This document shows positions 1 to 6,804 of a DNA stretch of 19,653 bases, in pieces. Below the pieces are notes generated by a model that searched no databases, was not told the DNA's origin, and saw only the letters and a list, made by a program, of their open reading frames with translations. The stretch spans positions 1 to 19,653 of the forward strand of contig CAKTXO010000021.1 in assembly GCA_934630985.1 (NCBI GenBank), given 5' to 3'. The DNA is from an uncultured Oscillospiraceae bacterium (lineage in GTDB: Bacteria > Bacillota > Clostridia > Oscillospirales > Oscillospiraceae). Both the position numbers and the translations under genes were made by a program. Every line of letters starts with the position of its first letter. Within the stretch, counting starts at the first letter, position 1.

Positions 1-160
1 GGTCGCACGGAAATCTGCGGCAATCATACCGACCACCAACACGGCTGCGTTCTCGCAGCCGCGGTGGATCTGGAAACTATCGCAGATTGAAAGCAATCTT
101 GGACAAGGCAGCTGTCATGTTTTGAATATCCGTCCCTATGGAGGTATCCGGGTACAGTAA
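1..160 (+). pseudogene. galK: galactokinase remnant with large internal deletion
   Basis: Frame 1 from base 1 reads GRTEICGNHTDHQHG, the galactokinase signature of GHMP kinases (substrate-binding region near the N-terminus), then continues to a TGA at 88-90. In frame 2, bases 101-160 read GQGSCHVLNIRPYGGIRV and stop at TAA 158-160, which resembles the C-terminal strand of clostridial galactokinases. A complete enzyme needs roughly 350 residues between these two parts, so nearly the whole kinase body is missing and the two ends are out of frame. The tail ends 13 bases before galT, the expected operon position of galK. The window begins inside the gene, so the 5' end is not seen. The galK identity rests on the signature and the context. 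Whether the deletion is real or an assembly join cannot be told here. Confidence 0.72.
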
Positions 161-173
161 AGGAGAGTGTACC

Positions 174-1664
174 ATGAATGTAAACACCTATATTACCGCT
201 TTGGTGCAGTATGGTTTGAGCAAAGAACTCTTTGAGCCTTGTGACAAAGCGTTCATTATCAATCAGCTCCTGGCCATCCTTGAGCTGAACAGCTATGAAG
301 CTGCCGAAACCCAGGTGCTCCCTTTGGAGAAGATCCTGCAGGGGCTTCTGGATGATGCAGTGAGCCGTGGCGTGTGCAATGACGACATTACCAGCCGGGA
401 TCTGTTTGATACCAAGCTGATGGGTGTAATGACACCGCCCCCAAGAGAAGTACGCAGTAAGTTTGCTGCTTTGTATAGCACATCCCCGGAAGCGGCAACC
501 GACTGGTATTACCGCTTCTCACAGGATACAGACTATATCCGTCGCTACCGCATCCAAAAAGACCTGCGTTGGAAGACTGCAACCGACTACGGCAATCTTG
601 ATATTACAATCAACTTGAGCAAGCCGGAAAAGGACCCCAAGGCGATTGCCGCTGCGAAATCTGCACCGCAGTCCAATTACCCCAAGTGTCTGCTGTGCCC
701 CGAAAACGAGGGATACGCAGGCCGCTTGAATCATCCTGCAAGACAGAATCACCGTATTATCCCTGTAGAGCTGACAGGCGAAAACTGGAATCTGCAGTAT
801 AGTCCCTATGTTTACTATCCGGAGCATTGCATCGTTTTCAATAGTGAACATACCCCCATGGTGATTAACAAGGCAACGATCAGCAAACTGCTGGACTTTG
901 TTGCAAAGTTCCCGCACTACTTTGTGGGCAGCAATGCAGACCTGCCCATTGTAGGTGGCAGCATTTTGAGCCATGAACACTTCCAGGGTGGACATTACAG
1001 CTTCCCCATGGAGCGGGCACCCATTGACCGCAAAATCTCGTTCCGGGGTTATGAAGATGTAAATGCAGGTATCGTAAAGTGGCCTATGAGCGTCATTCGC
1101 ATTTCCTGCCCCGATAAGGACAGACTTGTGGATCTTGCAACCAAGATTCTGCTGCGTTGGAGAATCTACACGGATAAAGCCGCTTTTATCTTTGCCAAGA
1201 CAGACAAAGAGCCGCACAACACAATTACTCCTATTGCACGCCGCCGGGGTAATGATTATGAGCTGGATCTTGTTCTGCGTAACAATATCACCACGAAAGA
1301 GCATCCTTTGGGTGTGTATCATCCCCATGCAGAACTGCACCATATCAAAAAGGAGAACATCGGTCTGATTGAGGTAATGGGCTTGGCTGTTCTGCCTGCC
1401 AGATTAAAACTGGAATTGGCAGCATTGGAAACCGCAATCCTCCACGGAGATCCTTTGGATGGTGAGCTGGAAAAGCATAAGCACTGGGTCAATGAGCTGA
1501 AAAGCAAGTATTCCTTTACACCGGAAAATACCGCAAGCATTTTGAAGGTGGAAGTTGGAAAGGTGTTTGCAAAAGTTTTGGAACACGCCGGTGTATATAA
1601 GCGGAACGAAGATGGAATGGCTGCCTTTGCCCGCTTCATTGACTATGTGAACCAGGAGGGTTAA
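174..1664 (+). CDS. galT: UDP-glucose--hexose-1-phosphate uridylyltransferase (class II GalT)
   Basis: This is the Leloir-pathway enzyme that exchanges UMP between UDP-glucose and galactose-1-phosphate in the cytoplasm. The 496-residue length fits the Firmicutes class II GalT family. It carries CLLCPENEG at about 172-180 and the active-site segment GGSILSHEHFQGG at about 261-273, whose histidines match the nucleotidyl-transfer region of the HIT-like superfamily. The start at 174 is chosen because AAAGGAG (158-164) sits nine bases upstream. An in-frame ATG at 138 lies inside the galK tail and has no such site. It follows the broken galK by 13 bases and precedes galE by 3 bases, so the three form one operon. 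No frameshift or missing motif is seen. Confidence 0.95.
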   Translation: MNVNTYITALVQYGLSKELFEPCDKAFIINQLLAILELNSYEAAETQVLPLEKILQGLLDDAVSRGVCNDDITSRDLFDTKLMGVMTPPPREVRSKFAALYSTSPEAATDWYYRFSQDTDYIRRYRIQKDLRWKTATDYGNLDITINLSKPEKDPKAIAAAKSAPQSNYPKCLLCPENEGYAGRLNHPARQNHRIIPVELTGENWNLQYSPYVYYPEHCIVFNSEHTPMVINKATISKLLDFVAKFPHYFVGSNADLPIVGGSILSHEHFQGGHYSFPMERAPIDRKISFRGYEDVNAGIVKWPMSVIRISCPDKDRLVDLATKILLRWRIYTDKAAFIFAKTDKEPHNTITPIARRRGNDYELDLVLRNNITTKEHPLGVYHPHAELHHIKKENIGLIEVMGLAVLPARLKLELAALETAILHGDPLDGELEKHKHWVNELKSKYSFTPENTASILKVEVGKVFAKVLEHAGVYKRNEDGMAAFARFIDYVNQEG

Positions 1665-1667
1665 ACG

Positions 1668-2669
1668 ATGAAAGTGCTTGTAACTGGCGGTGCCGGATAT
1701 ATCGGTAGCCATACCGCTGTAGAATTGCTCCAGGCAGGACATGAAGTGGTCATTGTCGATGACCTGTCCAATGCCAAAATTGAAGTAATTGACCGCATTA
1801 AGGAAATCACAGGAAAAAGAGTTTCTTTTTACTGGATGGACTGCGCGGACAAGGAGAAGCTGTGGGATGTTTTTCGGAACAACAACATTGACGCTGTGAT
1901 CCACTTTGCTGGGTTTAAGGCCGTGGGTGAGAGTGTTAAGAAACCCCTGCAATATTATCGCAATAACCTGGACAGCACATTGTCCCTTGTAGAAACGATG
2001 GAGGAGTTCGGGTGCCGCAAACTGGTTTTCTCCTCCTCGGCCACTGTTTACGGCCCGAACAATCCCCATCCGTACAAGGAAGAAATGCCCGCTATCCAGT
2101 CCACCAGCCCTTACGGTTGGACTAAAGTAATGATCGAGCGGATTCTGACTGATTACTGCACCGCCCATCCGGATTTCTGCGCTGTGCTGCTGCGCTATTT
2201 CAATCCCATCGGTGCCCATAAGTCCGGTCTGCTGGGTGACGATCCTAATGGTATCCCCAATAACTTGATGCCTTATATTGGCAGAGTTGCGGCAGGGCAG
2301 CTTGAAAAGCTGACCATCTTCGGTGGTGACTATGGCACCCCGGACGGAACTTGTCAGCGAGACTATCTTCATGTTGTGGATTTGGCTATCGGCCACTTGA
2401 AGGCATTGGAGTACGCGGAAAATCACAATGGCGTGGAAGCAATCAACCTGGGAACCGGCAACGGCATTTCCGTTCTGGAGTTGGTCAAGGCCTTTGAAGC
2501 AGCCAACGAAATGAAGTTGTCCTATGTGATTGGCCCCCGCCGGGACGGTGATTTGCCTGCGTTCTGGGCCGATGCAACCAAAGCAAAAGAGCTGCTTGGA
2601 TGGGAAGCAACCCATACAGTAGAAGATATGTGTCGTAGTTCTTGGGAATTTGCAAAAAATAGCAAATAA
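1668..2669 (+). CDS. galE: UDP-glucose 4-epimerase
   Basis: GalE interconverts UDP-galactose and UDP-glucose using bound NAD, closing the Leloir cycle with GalT. It is a 333-residue extended short-chain dehydrogenase. The NAD-binding glycine motif TGGAGYIG is at 6-13, the catalytic serine region FSSSATVYG at 121-129, and the YxxxK pair is Y149/K153 in SPYGWTK. The length is typical of the family. It starts 3 bases after galT stops, with AGGAGG at 1654-1659 inside the end of galT, so the two are probably translated from one message. A strong hairpin terminator follows 25 bases after the stop, which makes galE the last gene of the operon. Confidence 0.97.
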   Translation: MKVLVTGGAGYIGSHTAVELLQAGHEVVIVDDLSNAKIEVIDRIKEITGKRVSFYWMDCADKEKLWDVFRNNNIDAVIHFAGFKAVGESVKKPLQYYRNNLDSTLSLVETMEEFGCRKLVFSSSATVYGPNNPHPYKEEMPAIQSTSPYGWTKVMIERILTDYCTAHPDFCAVLLRYFNPIGAHKSGLLGDDPNGIPNNLMPYIGRVAAGQLEKLTIFGGDYGTPDGTCQRDYLHVVDLAIGHLKALEYAENHNGVEAINLGTGNGISVLELVKAFEAANEMKLSYVIGPRRDGDLPAFWADATKAKELLGWEATHTVEDMCRSSWEFAKNSK

Positions 2670-2694
2670 ACCGCACTTTTCGATTCACATTTTG

Positions 2695-2732
2695 AAAAGA
2701 AATCTGTCCCAAGTTGGGGCAGATTTTCTTTT
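2695..2732 (+). terminator. rho-independent terminator of the galactose operon
   Basis: AAAAGAAATCTGTCCC pairs with GGGGCAGATTTTCTTTT around a short loop, and the right arm ends in a T-rich stretch. It lies 25 bases after the galE stop. The A-rich left flank means it could also act on the other strand. Confidence 0.85.
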
Positions 2733-2762
2733 GCCCTAAAGTGCGAAATTTGATGAATCAAT

Positions 2763-3557
2763 GAGGGAAAAACCATGTGCGGAAACAAAAGAAGCGAAGA
2801 AAAGCCCGCACATATTGTGACAGCATGGAGCAAGGAAGATGGTTTTTCTTTGGGGCAAAAGGCAGTCAGCGAGAAAAGTAACGAAATCACGGCGATTCCG
2901 GAACTTTTAGATAAGATTCAAATAAAAGGTCAAGTCGTCACCATTGATGCAATGGGGGCGCAGGCCTCTATAGCCGAAAAAATCAAAAGTAAACGTGCGG
3001 ATTACGTTCTGGGCCTAAAGAAAAACCAGGGAACATTGTACGAAAATGTGAGAGAATACTTCCTGGATTCTGAATTCTTGAAGCGGATTCAAGAAAAAGG
3101 GGTTTACAAGAAAACGGAAGAAAAAGCGCATGGTCAACTGGGAAAAAGAGAGTATTATCAGACAGAAGACATCAAATGGTTGGAGCAGAAAGGGGCGTGG
3201 AAAGGGTTAAAAAGCATTATTATGGAGAGAAAAACCATAAAAAAGGGAAACAAAGAACGAGTGGAATACCGTTATTTTCATCAGTAGCTTGAAGGAAGAT
3301 ATCGAGTTGGCCAGCCGAGCGGTTCGCGGGCATTGGTGCATTGAAAGTATGCATTGGCATCTGGATGTTACTTTCCGTGAAGATGCAAACGCAACGATCG
3401 ATAAAACTGCTGCGCAGAATCTGAACATCATTAGAAAATGGTGCCTCAGCATTTTGAAAGTCACAGAGTTGTCAAAACGCAAGCTATCAATGAAGAAAAA
3501 CGGTTTGCCATCAGTCTGCGCCCCACTATGCTCCTTGAAATAGTTCTCAATGCTTGA
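2763..3557 (+). pseudogene. ISAs1-family transposase, 5'-truncated and frameshifted
   Basis: Three frames add up to the C-terminal two thirds of an ISAs1/H-repeat type DDE transposase. The first part reads EGKTMCGNKR, then EKSNEITAIPELLDKI, VVTIDAMGAQ and YVLGLKKNQGTLYENV, all family hallmarks. It hits TAG at 3285-3287. Frame +2 resumes at once as FISSLKEDIELASRAVRGHW and CIESMHWHLDVTFREDAN, which fits one extra T in the TTTT run near 3276. A second shift, one missing A in the run at 3496-3500, lets RFAISLRPTMLLEIVLNA finish at TGA 3555-3557. Family members have about 370-390 residues; here the first 120 or so, including the usual D of DGKT, are gone. No flanking terminal repeats are recognised. 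The copy is almost certainly inactive. Confidence 0.9.
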
Positions 3558-3581
3558 AAAAACAACTACCAGGAGTTCAGC

Positions 3582-3845
3582 ATGAGGGTGAGCGTTCATG
3601 CAATCGTCGTGCCAAAGGGAGACTTGCTCTTGACAAATATCAGCTCCGTTCCACAACCGGAATACGCTGGTTCTGGCCTCTGATGTTGCGCACTCATTTC
3701 CTGTGCTGTGTGGGCACCGGCGTACTGCGCTCTTTTTTCAGAGGGTTACGAATACTGGCAAAAGCTTGTTCTTCGTAACGTTGTGCAGTATGTTTATAAC
3801 TGCGGCAAGAATGGAATGCCTCTCGCTATGCTAGGTATCGGGTAA
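3582..3845 (+). pseudogene. possible broken small gene with in-frame TGA
   Basis: An ATG at 3582 has AGGAG six bases upstream and opens a 33-codon frame, MRVSVHAIVVPKGDLLLTNI and so on, ending at TGA 3681. The same frame continues open for 53 more codons to TAA 3843, with plausible protein text such as FSEGYEYWQKLVLRNVVQYV. Because both halves share one frame, a nonsense mutation in a small gene, or the fused end of a larger one, is possible. I recognise no family. The remaining explanation is chance, since the region is surrounded by decayed DNA. Confidence 0.25.
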
Positions 3846-3975
3846 CTTTCGGCATTTTCACAAATTTGCTCATCTATAGCACAATATCATATAGAAGCGA
3901 GAAAAGCAGCTGGTTATCATCAAATCCGTGCACAAAATTGCAATTCCGTGTTTTGAACTGCGCAATATTCTGTGA

Positions 3976-4202
3976 TTATTGACCAGCACTCCACCACTGA
4001 TATGCATCTGCCCACTTGCCGTAGAATAGCATCTCAAAATAGGTAGCTAAATAATGAATAGTAAAGCATAAACGGCATCTCACTGTACTGCTAGCAAGAA
4101 TGCTAAGTTCATCTTCAATAAAGAGAACGGCACATTTTCTTGTCGCATCATAGACTCAATATAATCCACAAACTGCAACAGTTCATCTGCAAGCATATCC
4201 AC
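3976..4202 (-). pseudogene. possible frameshifted small protein
   Basis: On the minus strand AGGAGA (4208-4213) precedes a GTG at 4200-4202, or an ATG at 4194-4196, opening a 40-codon frame (LADELLQFVDYIESMMRQEN) that stops at 4080-4082. A neighbouring frame then reads EMPFMLYYSLFSYLF, and a third, after a TTTT run, reads EMLFYGKWADAYQWWSAGQ to a stop at 3976-3978. The pieces look like one short protein broken twice. No family is recognised. The stretch 3846-4235 holds nothing else that I can support. Confidence 0.25.
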
Positions 4203-4235
4203 GGCATTCTCCTATTCGCACAATTATAATGCAAG

Positions 4236-4290
4236 AATCTGTGCGTTCCTGCCAATAAAACCAAATCCGTTATGAATACCCGCACCAAAA
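4236..4290 (+). repeat. 55-bp dispersed direct repeat, copy 1
   Basis: This copy matches bases 10184-10238 at 53 of 55 positions in the same orientation. The differences are A/G at the middle of CCAATaAAACC and T/C in GAAtACCCG. It runs directly into the left arm of a terminator hairpin whose stem sequence is unrelated to the one behind copy 2. No terminal repeats or coding sense are evident. The minus strand of both copies would read HNGFGFIGRNAQILA, but neither carries a convincing gene. Confidence 0.9.
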
Positions 4291-4322
4291 AAGAGAGCCC
4301 CTCGGGGGCTCTCTTTTTTGGT
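4284..4322. terminator. strong bidirectional terminator
   Basis: Perfect 18-bp arms, 4284-4301 (ACCAAAAAAGAGAGCCCC) and 4305-4322, surround the 3-base loop TCG. The stem has a run of A on one side and T on the other, so it can end transcription in both directions. It begins within the 3' end of the 55-bp repeat. Confidence 0.9.
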
Positions 4323-4325
4323 ATC

Positions 4326-4430
4326 CGGGCGACAGACTCGAACCCATGTAAATGCAACAGTCCGGTGGACTGTTGCCATCCGGCGGCTCGACGCCGGGTG
4401 CTCCTTAATATAATCGAGTCCTGTCGCCCG
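4326..4430. repeat. branched palindromic element (tRNA-like ends)
   Basis: CGGGCGACAGACTCGA at 4326-4341 is the inverted copy of 4414-4430 with one bulged base. Enclosed are two hairpins: GCAACAGTCC/GGACTGTTGC (4354-4363 and 4367-4376, loop GGT) and CCGGCG/CGCCGG (4380-4385 and 4392-4397). The DNA or its transcript could fold as a three-way junction. Both ends resemble the T-arm of a tRNA (GGTTCGAGTC), but no anticodon arm or acceptor fits, so it is not called a tRNA. It lies directly beside the terminator at 4284-4322. Confidence 0.75.
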
Positions 4431-4466
4431 CACACGAAAGGTCATCCGCACCGGAAACAGCGGTGA

Positions 4467-4613
4467 AGTCGAACCAATTTTGAAACGATTTGGTCGGCAG
4501 TCTATGATCTGAACAGCCTCCGGCATGAGATCTGTGAGGGCAACCCCGCAAAATCCGCTTTCCGGACTGACACTCGCCTTGCATGGGGAATGAACAAAGC
4601 AAAACGTAAATAA
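4467..4613 (+). pseudogene. C-terminal fragment of an unknown gene
   Basis: The frame after TGA 4464-4466 is open for 48 codons to TAA 4611-4613 and reads like protein: NFETIWSAVYDLNSLRHEIC, then FRTDTRLAWGMNKAKRK. It has no start codon near its beginning, and a basic tail directly precedes the AAAGGAG that serves the next frame. It is best explained as the 3' end of a gene whose front was replaced by the palindromic element upstream. The family is not recognised. Confidence 0.35.
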
Positions 4614-4630
4614 AGGAGATTTGGATACAC

Positions 4631-4702
4631 ATGGAACATACAGCCTTTGAAATTGTTCCCGCACAAGCCCAGGATGCTACAGTAGTACGGAGGTTGCTAT
4701 GA
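4631..4702 (+). CDS. 23-residue leader peptide or GNAT acetyltransferase stub
   Basis: The ATG at 4631 follows AAAGGAG (4613-4619) and encodes MEHTAFEIVPAQAQDATVVR plus three residues, ending in a TGA that overlaps the ATG of the next gene (ATGA). The text resembles the first strand and helix of GNAT N-acetyltransferases, so it may be the stump of a truncated enzyme. Its role now may be to couple ribosomes into the membrane-protein gene, whose own start has a less ideal site. Confidence 0.4.
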   Translation: MEHTAFEIVPAQAQDATVVRRLL

Positions 4703-5235
4703 AAACATTAAATACCATTCAAAAGCTATCTAAAATTGGAAAAGTTCTCAGTAGGATCGTGTTTATCTTCTGCATCATCGGGTTTTGCGGCTGTGTCGTT
4801 GGGATTCTCAGTATGGCGCTCGGTGCGCCGACATTGAAAATCGGCTGCGTAACCTTGGAAAGTATCCTGAGCATTGAGGCAGGAGTTACCACCGGCACGG
4901 TATATGCGGCTATGGCGGCAGGGATGATTCTATGCGCCGGGGAAGCAGTGCTTGCCAAATTTGCGGAGCATTACTTTAAGCGGGAACTTGCTGACGGGAC
5001 GCCGTTTACATTCGCAGGTGCAAAGGAAATGCAGCGTCTTGGTATTCTGACGATTTGCCTCCCCATCGGTACGCAAATCGTTGCGGAAATTGTTCATGCT
5101 GTGATGGAACAGACCATGCAGGGTGTCGCACCGCTGCAATTGGACAATGACAGTTCCGTTACCCTCGGCATCATGTTCATTGTCCTGTCGCTGATTTGCC
5201 GGTATGGCGCAGAGCTGCGGGAAGAAAAGGCGTAA
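4699..5235 (+). CDS. four-helix membrane protein (DUF2975-like)
   Basis: The 178-residue product has four hydrophobic stretches, at about 20-45, 68-90, 113-137 and 153-170. A conserved-looking cytoplasmic loop, ELADGTPFTFAGAKEMQRLG, lies between the second and third. Size, spacing and the loop (charged helix, then GTPFT and a following hydrophobic helix) resemble the small DUF2975 membrane proteins of Firmicutes, often paired with an HTH regulator. That assignment is from memory of the family pattern and not certain. Its ATG overlaps the stop of the 23-codon frame. About 100 bases separate it from the tetR promoter, and no terminator is evident between them. Confidence 0.7.
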   Translation: MKTLNTIQKLSKIGKVLSRIVFIFCIIGFCGCVVGILSMALGAPTLKIGCVTLESILSIEAGVTTGTVYAAMAAGMILCAGEAVLAKFAEHYFKRELADGTPFTFAGAKEMQRLGILTICLPIGTQIVAEIVHAVMEQTMQGVAPLQLDNDSSVTLGIMFIVLSLICRYGAELREEKA

Positions 5236-5333
5236 CGGTATATCATGGAAAAGAATTCGAAGCGGCTTGGCATATCGTGAAAGCGATTCAGAGCTTCCCT
5301 AAATATTTGTCCGCAAATTTTGCTCCGGACGGA

Positions 5334-5362
5334 TTGACAAGCTCCACTTGTTGATGTATAAT
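5334..5362 (+). promoter_or_regulatory. consensus sigma-A promoter of tetR
   Basis: TTGACA at 5334-5339 and TATAAT at 5357-5362 are separated by exactly 17 bases, a perfect match to the housekeeping consensus. It lies 44 bases before the TetR start codon and overlaps the palindrome listed next. Confidence 0.92.
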
Positions 5363-5375
5363 TCATATTATACAT
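5354..5375. promoter_or_regulatory. TetR operator palindrome overlapping the -10 box
   Basis: Perfect 9-bp arms ATGTATAAT and ATTATACAT flank TCAT. Outside them, ACTTGT (5347-5352) and ACAAGT (5378-5383) extend the symmetry with a one-base offset. The palindrome covers the -10 hexamer and the expected start point of transcription, the usual position for TetR-family autorepression. Binding by the adjacent TetR protein is inferred from position. Confidence 0.82.
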
Positions 5376-5405
5376 AACACAAGTTATAAATGTGGAGGTG
5401 CGAAT

Positions 5406-5978
5406 ATGCCTGCCAAGGCAAAAGTCACAAAAGAGATGATCGTTGACGCGGCCTTTGCGATTGCCCGCGAGGCGGGCGTGGAAAGCATCAACGCAAGGAC
5501 GGTTTCGGAAAGACTGCATTGCTCCACACAGCCCGTCATGTATCACTTTGCAACGATGGAAGAACTGAAAAGGACGGTCTACGCAAAGGCAGACCTTTAT
5601 CATTCGGAATACCTGATGACCATGAAGAAGCCGCCAAAGGGTGCTGCCCTTGGAATCGGAATGAATTATATCCGCTTTGCCATCGAAGAACCCCAGCTGT
5701 TCCGTTTCCTTTTTCAGTCGGATTATTTTAACGGAAAGACTTTGCTTGAACTGATTGATGCGGAGGAACTTCTTCCTGTTCTCTCGGCGATGCAAAGTGC
5801 TTTGGGCATCAGCATGGAACAGACGAAAAAGGTTTTCCTGACGGTTTTCCTGTTTGCCCACGGGTATGCAAGTATCATCGCCAATAATTCGCTGAAATAC
5901 GACGAGGACATGATCAATTCCCATTTGGAGCGGGCATACAGAGGCGCAATATTGGCAGCCCAGGAGGAAAGGGCATGA
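5406..5978 (+). CDS. TetR/AcrR-family transcriptional repressor
   Basis: The 190-residue protein has an N-terminal TetR helix-turn-helix: TKEMIVDAAFAIAREAG at 8-24, recognition region at about 32-50 including CSTQPVMYHFATMEEL. An all-helical ligand-binding domain follows, resembling the WHG type. GGAGGTG precedes the ATG by six bases. A consensus promoter overlapped by a palindrome lies upstream, so autorepression is likely. Its TGA overlaps the ATG of the KTR gene. Likely targets are itself and the genes downstream. The inducing ligand cannot be inferred. Confidence 0.93.
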   Translation: MPAKAKVTKEMIVDAAFAIAREAGVESINARTVSERLHCSTQPVMYHFATMEELKRTVYAKADLYHSEYLMTMKKPPKGAALGIGMNYIRFAIEEPQLFRFLFQSDYFNGKTLLELIDAEELLPVLSAMQSALGISMEQTKKVFLTVFLFAHGYASIIANNSLKYDEDMINSHLERAYRGAILAAQEERA

Positions 5979-6217
5979 AAGAATGTGCAGGTGCTGTCGG
6001 CATATTGGCTGACAAGGGAAGCGAGGTGCCACGGATGGATGAAACCCTGAAATTGCGTTGGCTATGCTGCCCAAGATGCGGCGGCAAAACAAGAACGCAG
6101 ATACGGTCACATACGGTGTTGGAGGATTTTCCCCTATTCTGCCCCAAGTGCAAATACACCTGCGTAATTCGTTTCAAGGACGGGAAAATGGAAGAAATCA
6201 AAATGCCAGACGCTTAG
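5975..6217 (+). CDS. cysteine-rich KTR domain protein
   Basis: A small zinc-ribbon-like protein: CCPRCGGKTRTQIR and FPLFCPKCKYTCVIRFK give the two CxxC knuckles and the KTR motif of this Firmicutes family, whose members are about 55-65 residues. The start at 5975 overlaps the tetR stop (ATGA) and has AGGAGG seven bases upstream, giving 80 residues. A second ATG at 6035, giving 60 residues, matches the usual family length, so the first 20 residues may not belong. The function of the family is unknown; metal or nucleic-acid binding is a guess from the cysteines. A terminator follows directly. Confidence 0.82.
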   Translation: MKECAGAVGILADKGSEVPRMDETLKLRWLCCPRCGGKTRTQIRSHTVLEDFPLFCPKCKYTCVIRFKDGKMEEIKMPDA

Positions 6218-6258
6218 ACGCAGTGCAGACCGAGAACGGGTTTGTACTGCGTCTTTTT
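6216..6258 (+). terminator. terminator after the tetR-KTR unit
   Basis: AGACGCAGT (6216-6224) pairs with ACTGCGTCT (6246-6254), followed by TTTT. The loop is long (21 bases), though partial pairing continues inside. It overlaps the KTR stop codon and lies just before the ribosome site of the hydrolase gene, so it separates two units or attenuates read-through. Confidence 0.7.
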
Positions 6259-6277
6259 ATTCAGGGAGGAACATAGG

Positions 6278-6772
6278 ATGAAAAACAGTGCATTGGTCGT
6301 GATCGACCTGCAAAATGACATCACGAAAAACTACAAGGAAATCATTGCAAAAGTCAACGAAGCGATCGACTGGGCAGAGCAAAAGGAACTTTGGATCGTT
6401 TACATTCAGCATAACAACCTTTCTGCGGGAACGAGAACCTTCAAGCCCGGCACCCGTGGCGCAGAGCTGGTGCCGGAGCTGAACATCGTATCCGATCATA
6501 TCTTTACGAAGGTAAAGAGCAATGCCCTGACCAGTGAGGCGTTTACCGCCTTTATTCAGGAGCGTGGAATTTCCGAGTTTTACGTCGTTGGTGCGGACGC
6601 CGCGGCCTGCATCAAATCCACCTGCTACAACATGGCAAAAAGCGGCTATACCACTCATGTGCTGTCGGACTGCATCACCAGCTACGATAAAAAGAAACTG
6701 CCGGAGCTGCTGACCTATTATGAGAATAAGGGCTGTGAGGTCTTAGCGCTTTCCGAGATTGTCAAAAGGTAA
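6278..6772 (+). CDS. isochorismatase-family cysteine hydrolase
   Basis: The 164-residue single-domain enzyme belongs to the isochorismatase/nicotinamidase-like hydrolases, which cleave amide or enol-ether bonds through a cysteine nucleophile. The catalytic triad is visible: D10 in VVIDLQND, a lysine at 78 or 80 in FTKVKSNAL, and C111 in VGADAAACIKST, with a strand and helix on either side as in the family. The start at 6278 is chosen for GGGAGGA eight bases upstream; an in-frame start at 6242 lies within the preceding terminator. The substrate cannot be predicted. It is followed after 32 bases by a lipoprotein gene. Confidence 0.88.
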   Translation: MKNSALVVIDLQNDITKNYKEIIAKVNEAIDWAEQKELWIVYIQHNNLSAGTRTFKPGTRGAELVPELNIVSDHIFTKVKSNALTSEAFTAFIQERGISEFYVVGADAAACIKSTCYNMAKSGYTTHVLSDCITSYDKKKLPELLTYYENKGCEVLALSEIVKR

Positions 6773-6804
6773 AAATCATTCAGCATATTTCATTAGGTAA
6801 AGAA

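Noticed and set aside
519..2615. Long minus-strand frames opposite galT and galE
   Set aside because: galT and galE are unmistakable on the plus strand; the antisense frames have no recognised motifs.
3270..3290. Programmed frameshift producing a full ISAs1 transposase
   Set aside because: The gene also lacks its front third and has a second shift near its end, so plain decay is simpler; the TTTT run has no supporting slippery heptamer or downstream structure that I can see.
3681..3683. TGA as a selenocysteine codon
   Set aside because: No stem-loop of the required kind is apparent after it, the product is not a known selenoprotein, and the region is decayed.
4326..4430. tRNA gene
   Set aside because: Both ends resemble T-arms, but there is no anticodon arm, no acceptor pairing of normal length and the ends are inverted copies of each other.
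5236..5333. Short open frame before the tetR promoter (reads AAWHIVKAIQSFPKYLSANF)
   Set aside because: No start codon or ribosome site, and it runs into the promoter; possibly a gene remnant but too short to support.
5094..6110. 338-codon minus-strand frame opposite tetR
   Set aside because: It crosses the tetR promoter, operator and gene; its composition is unlike a real protein and it has no family match.
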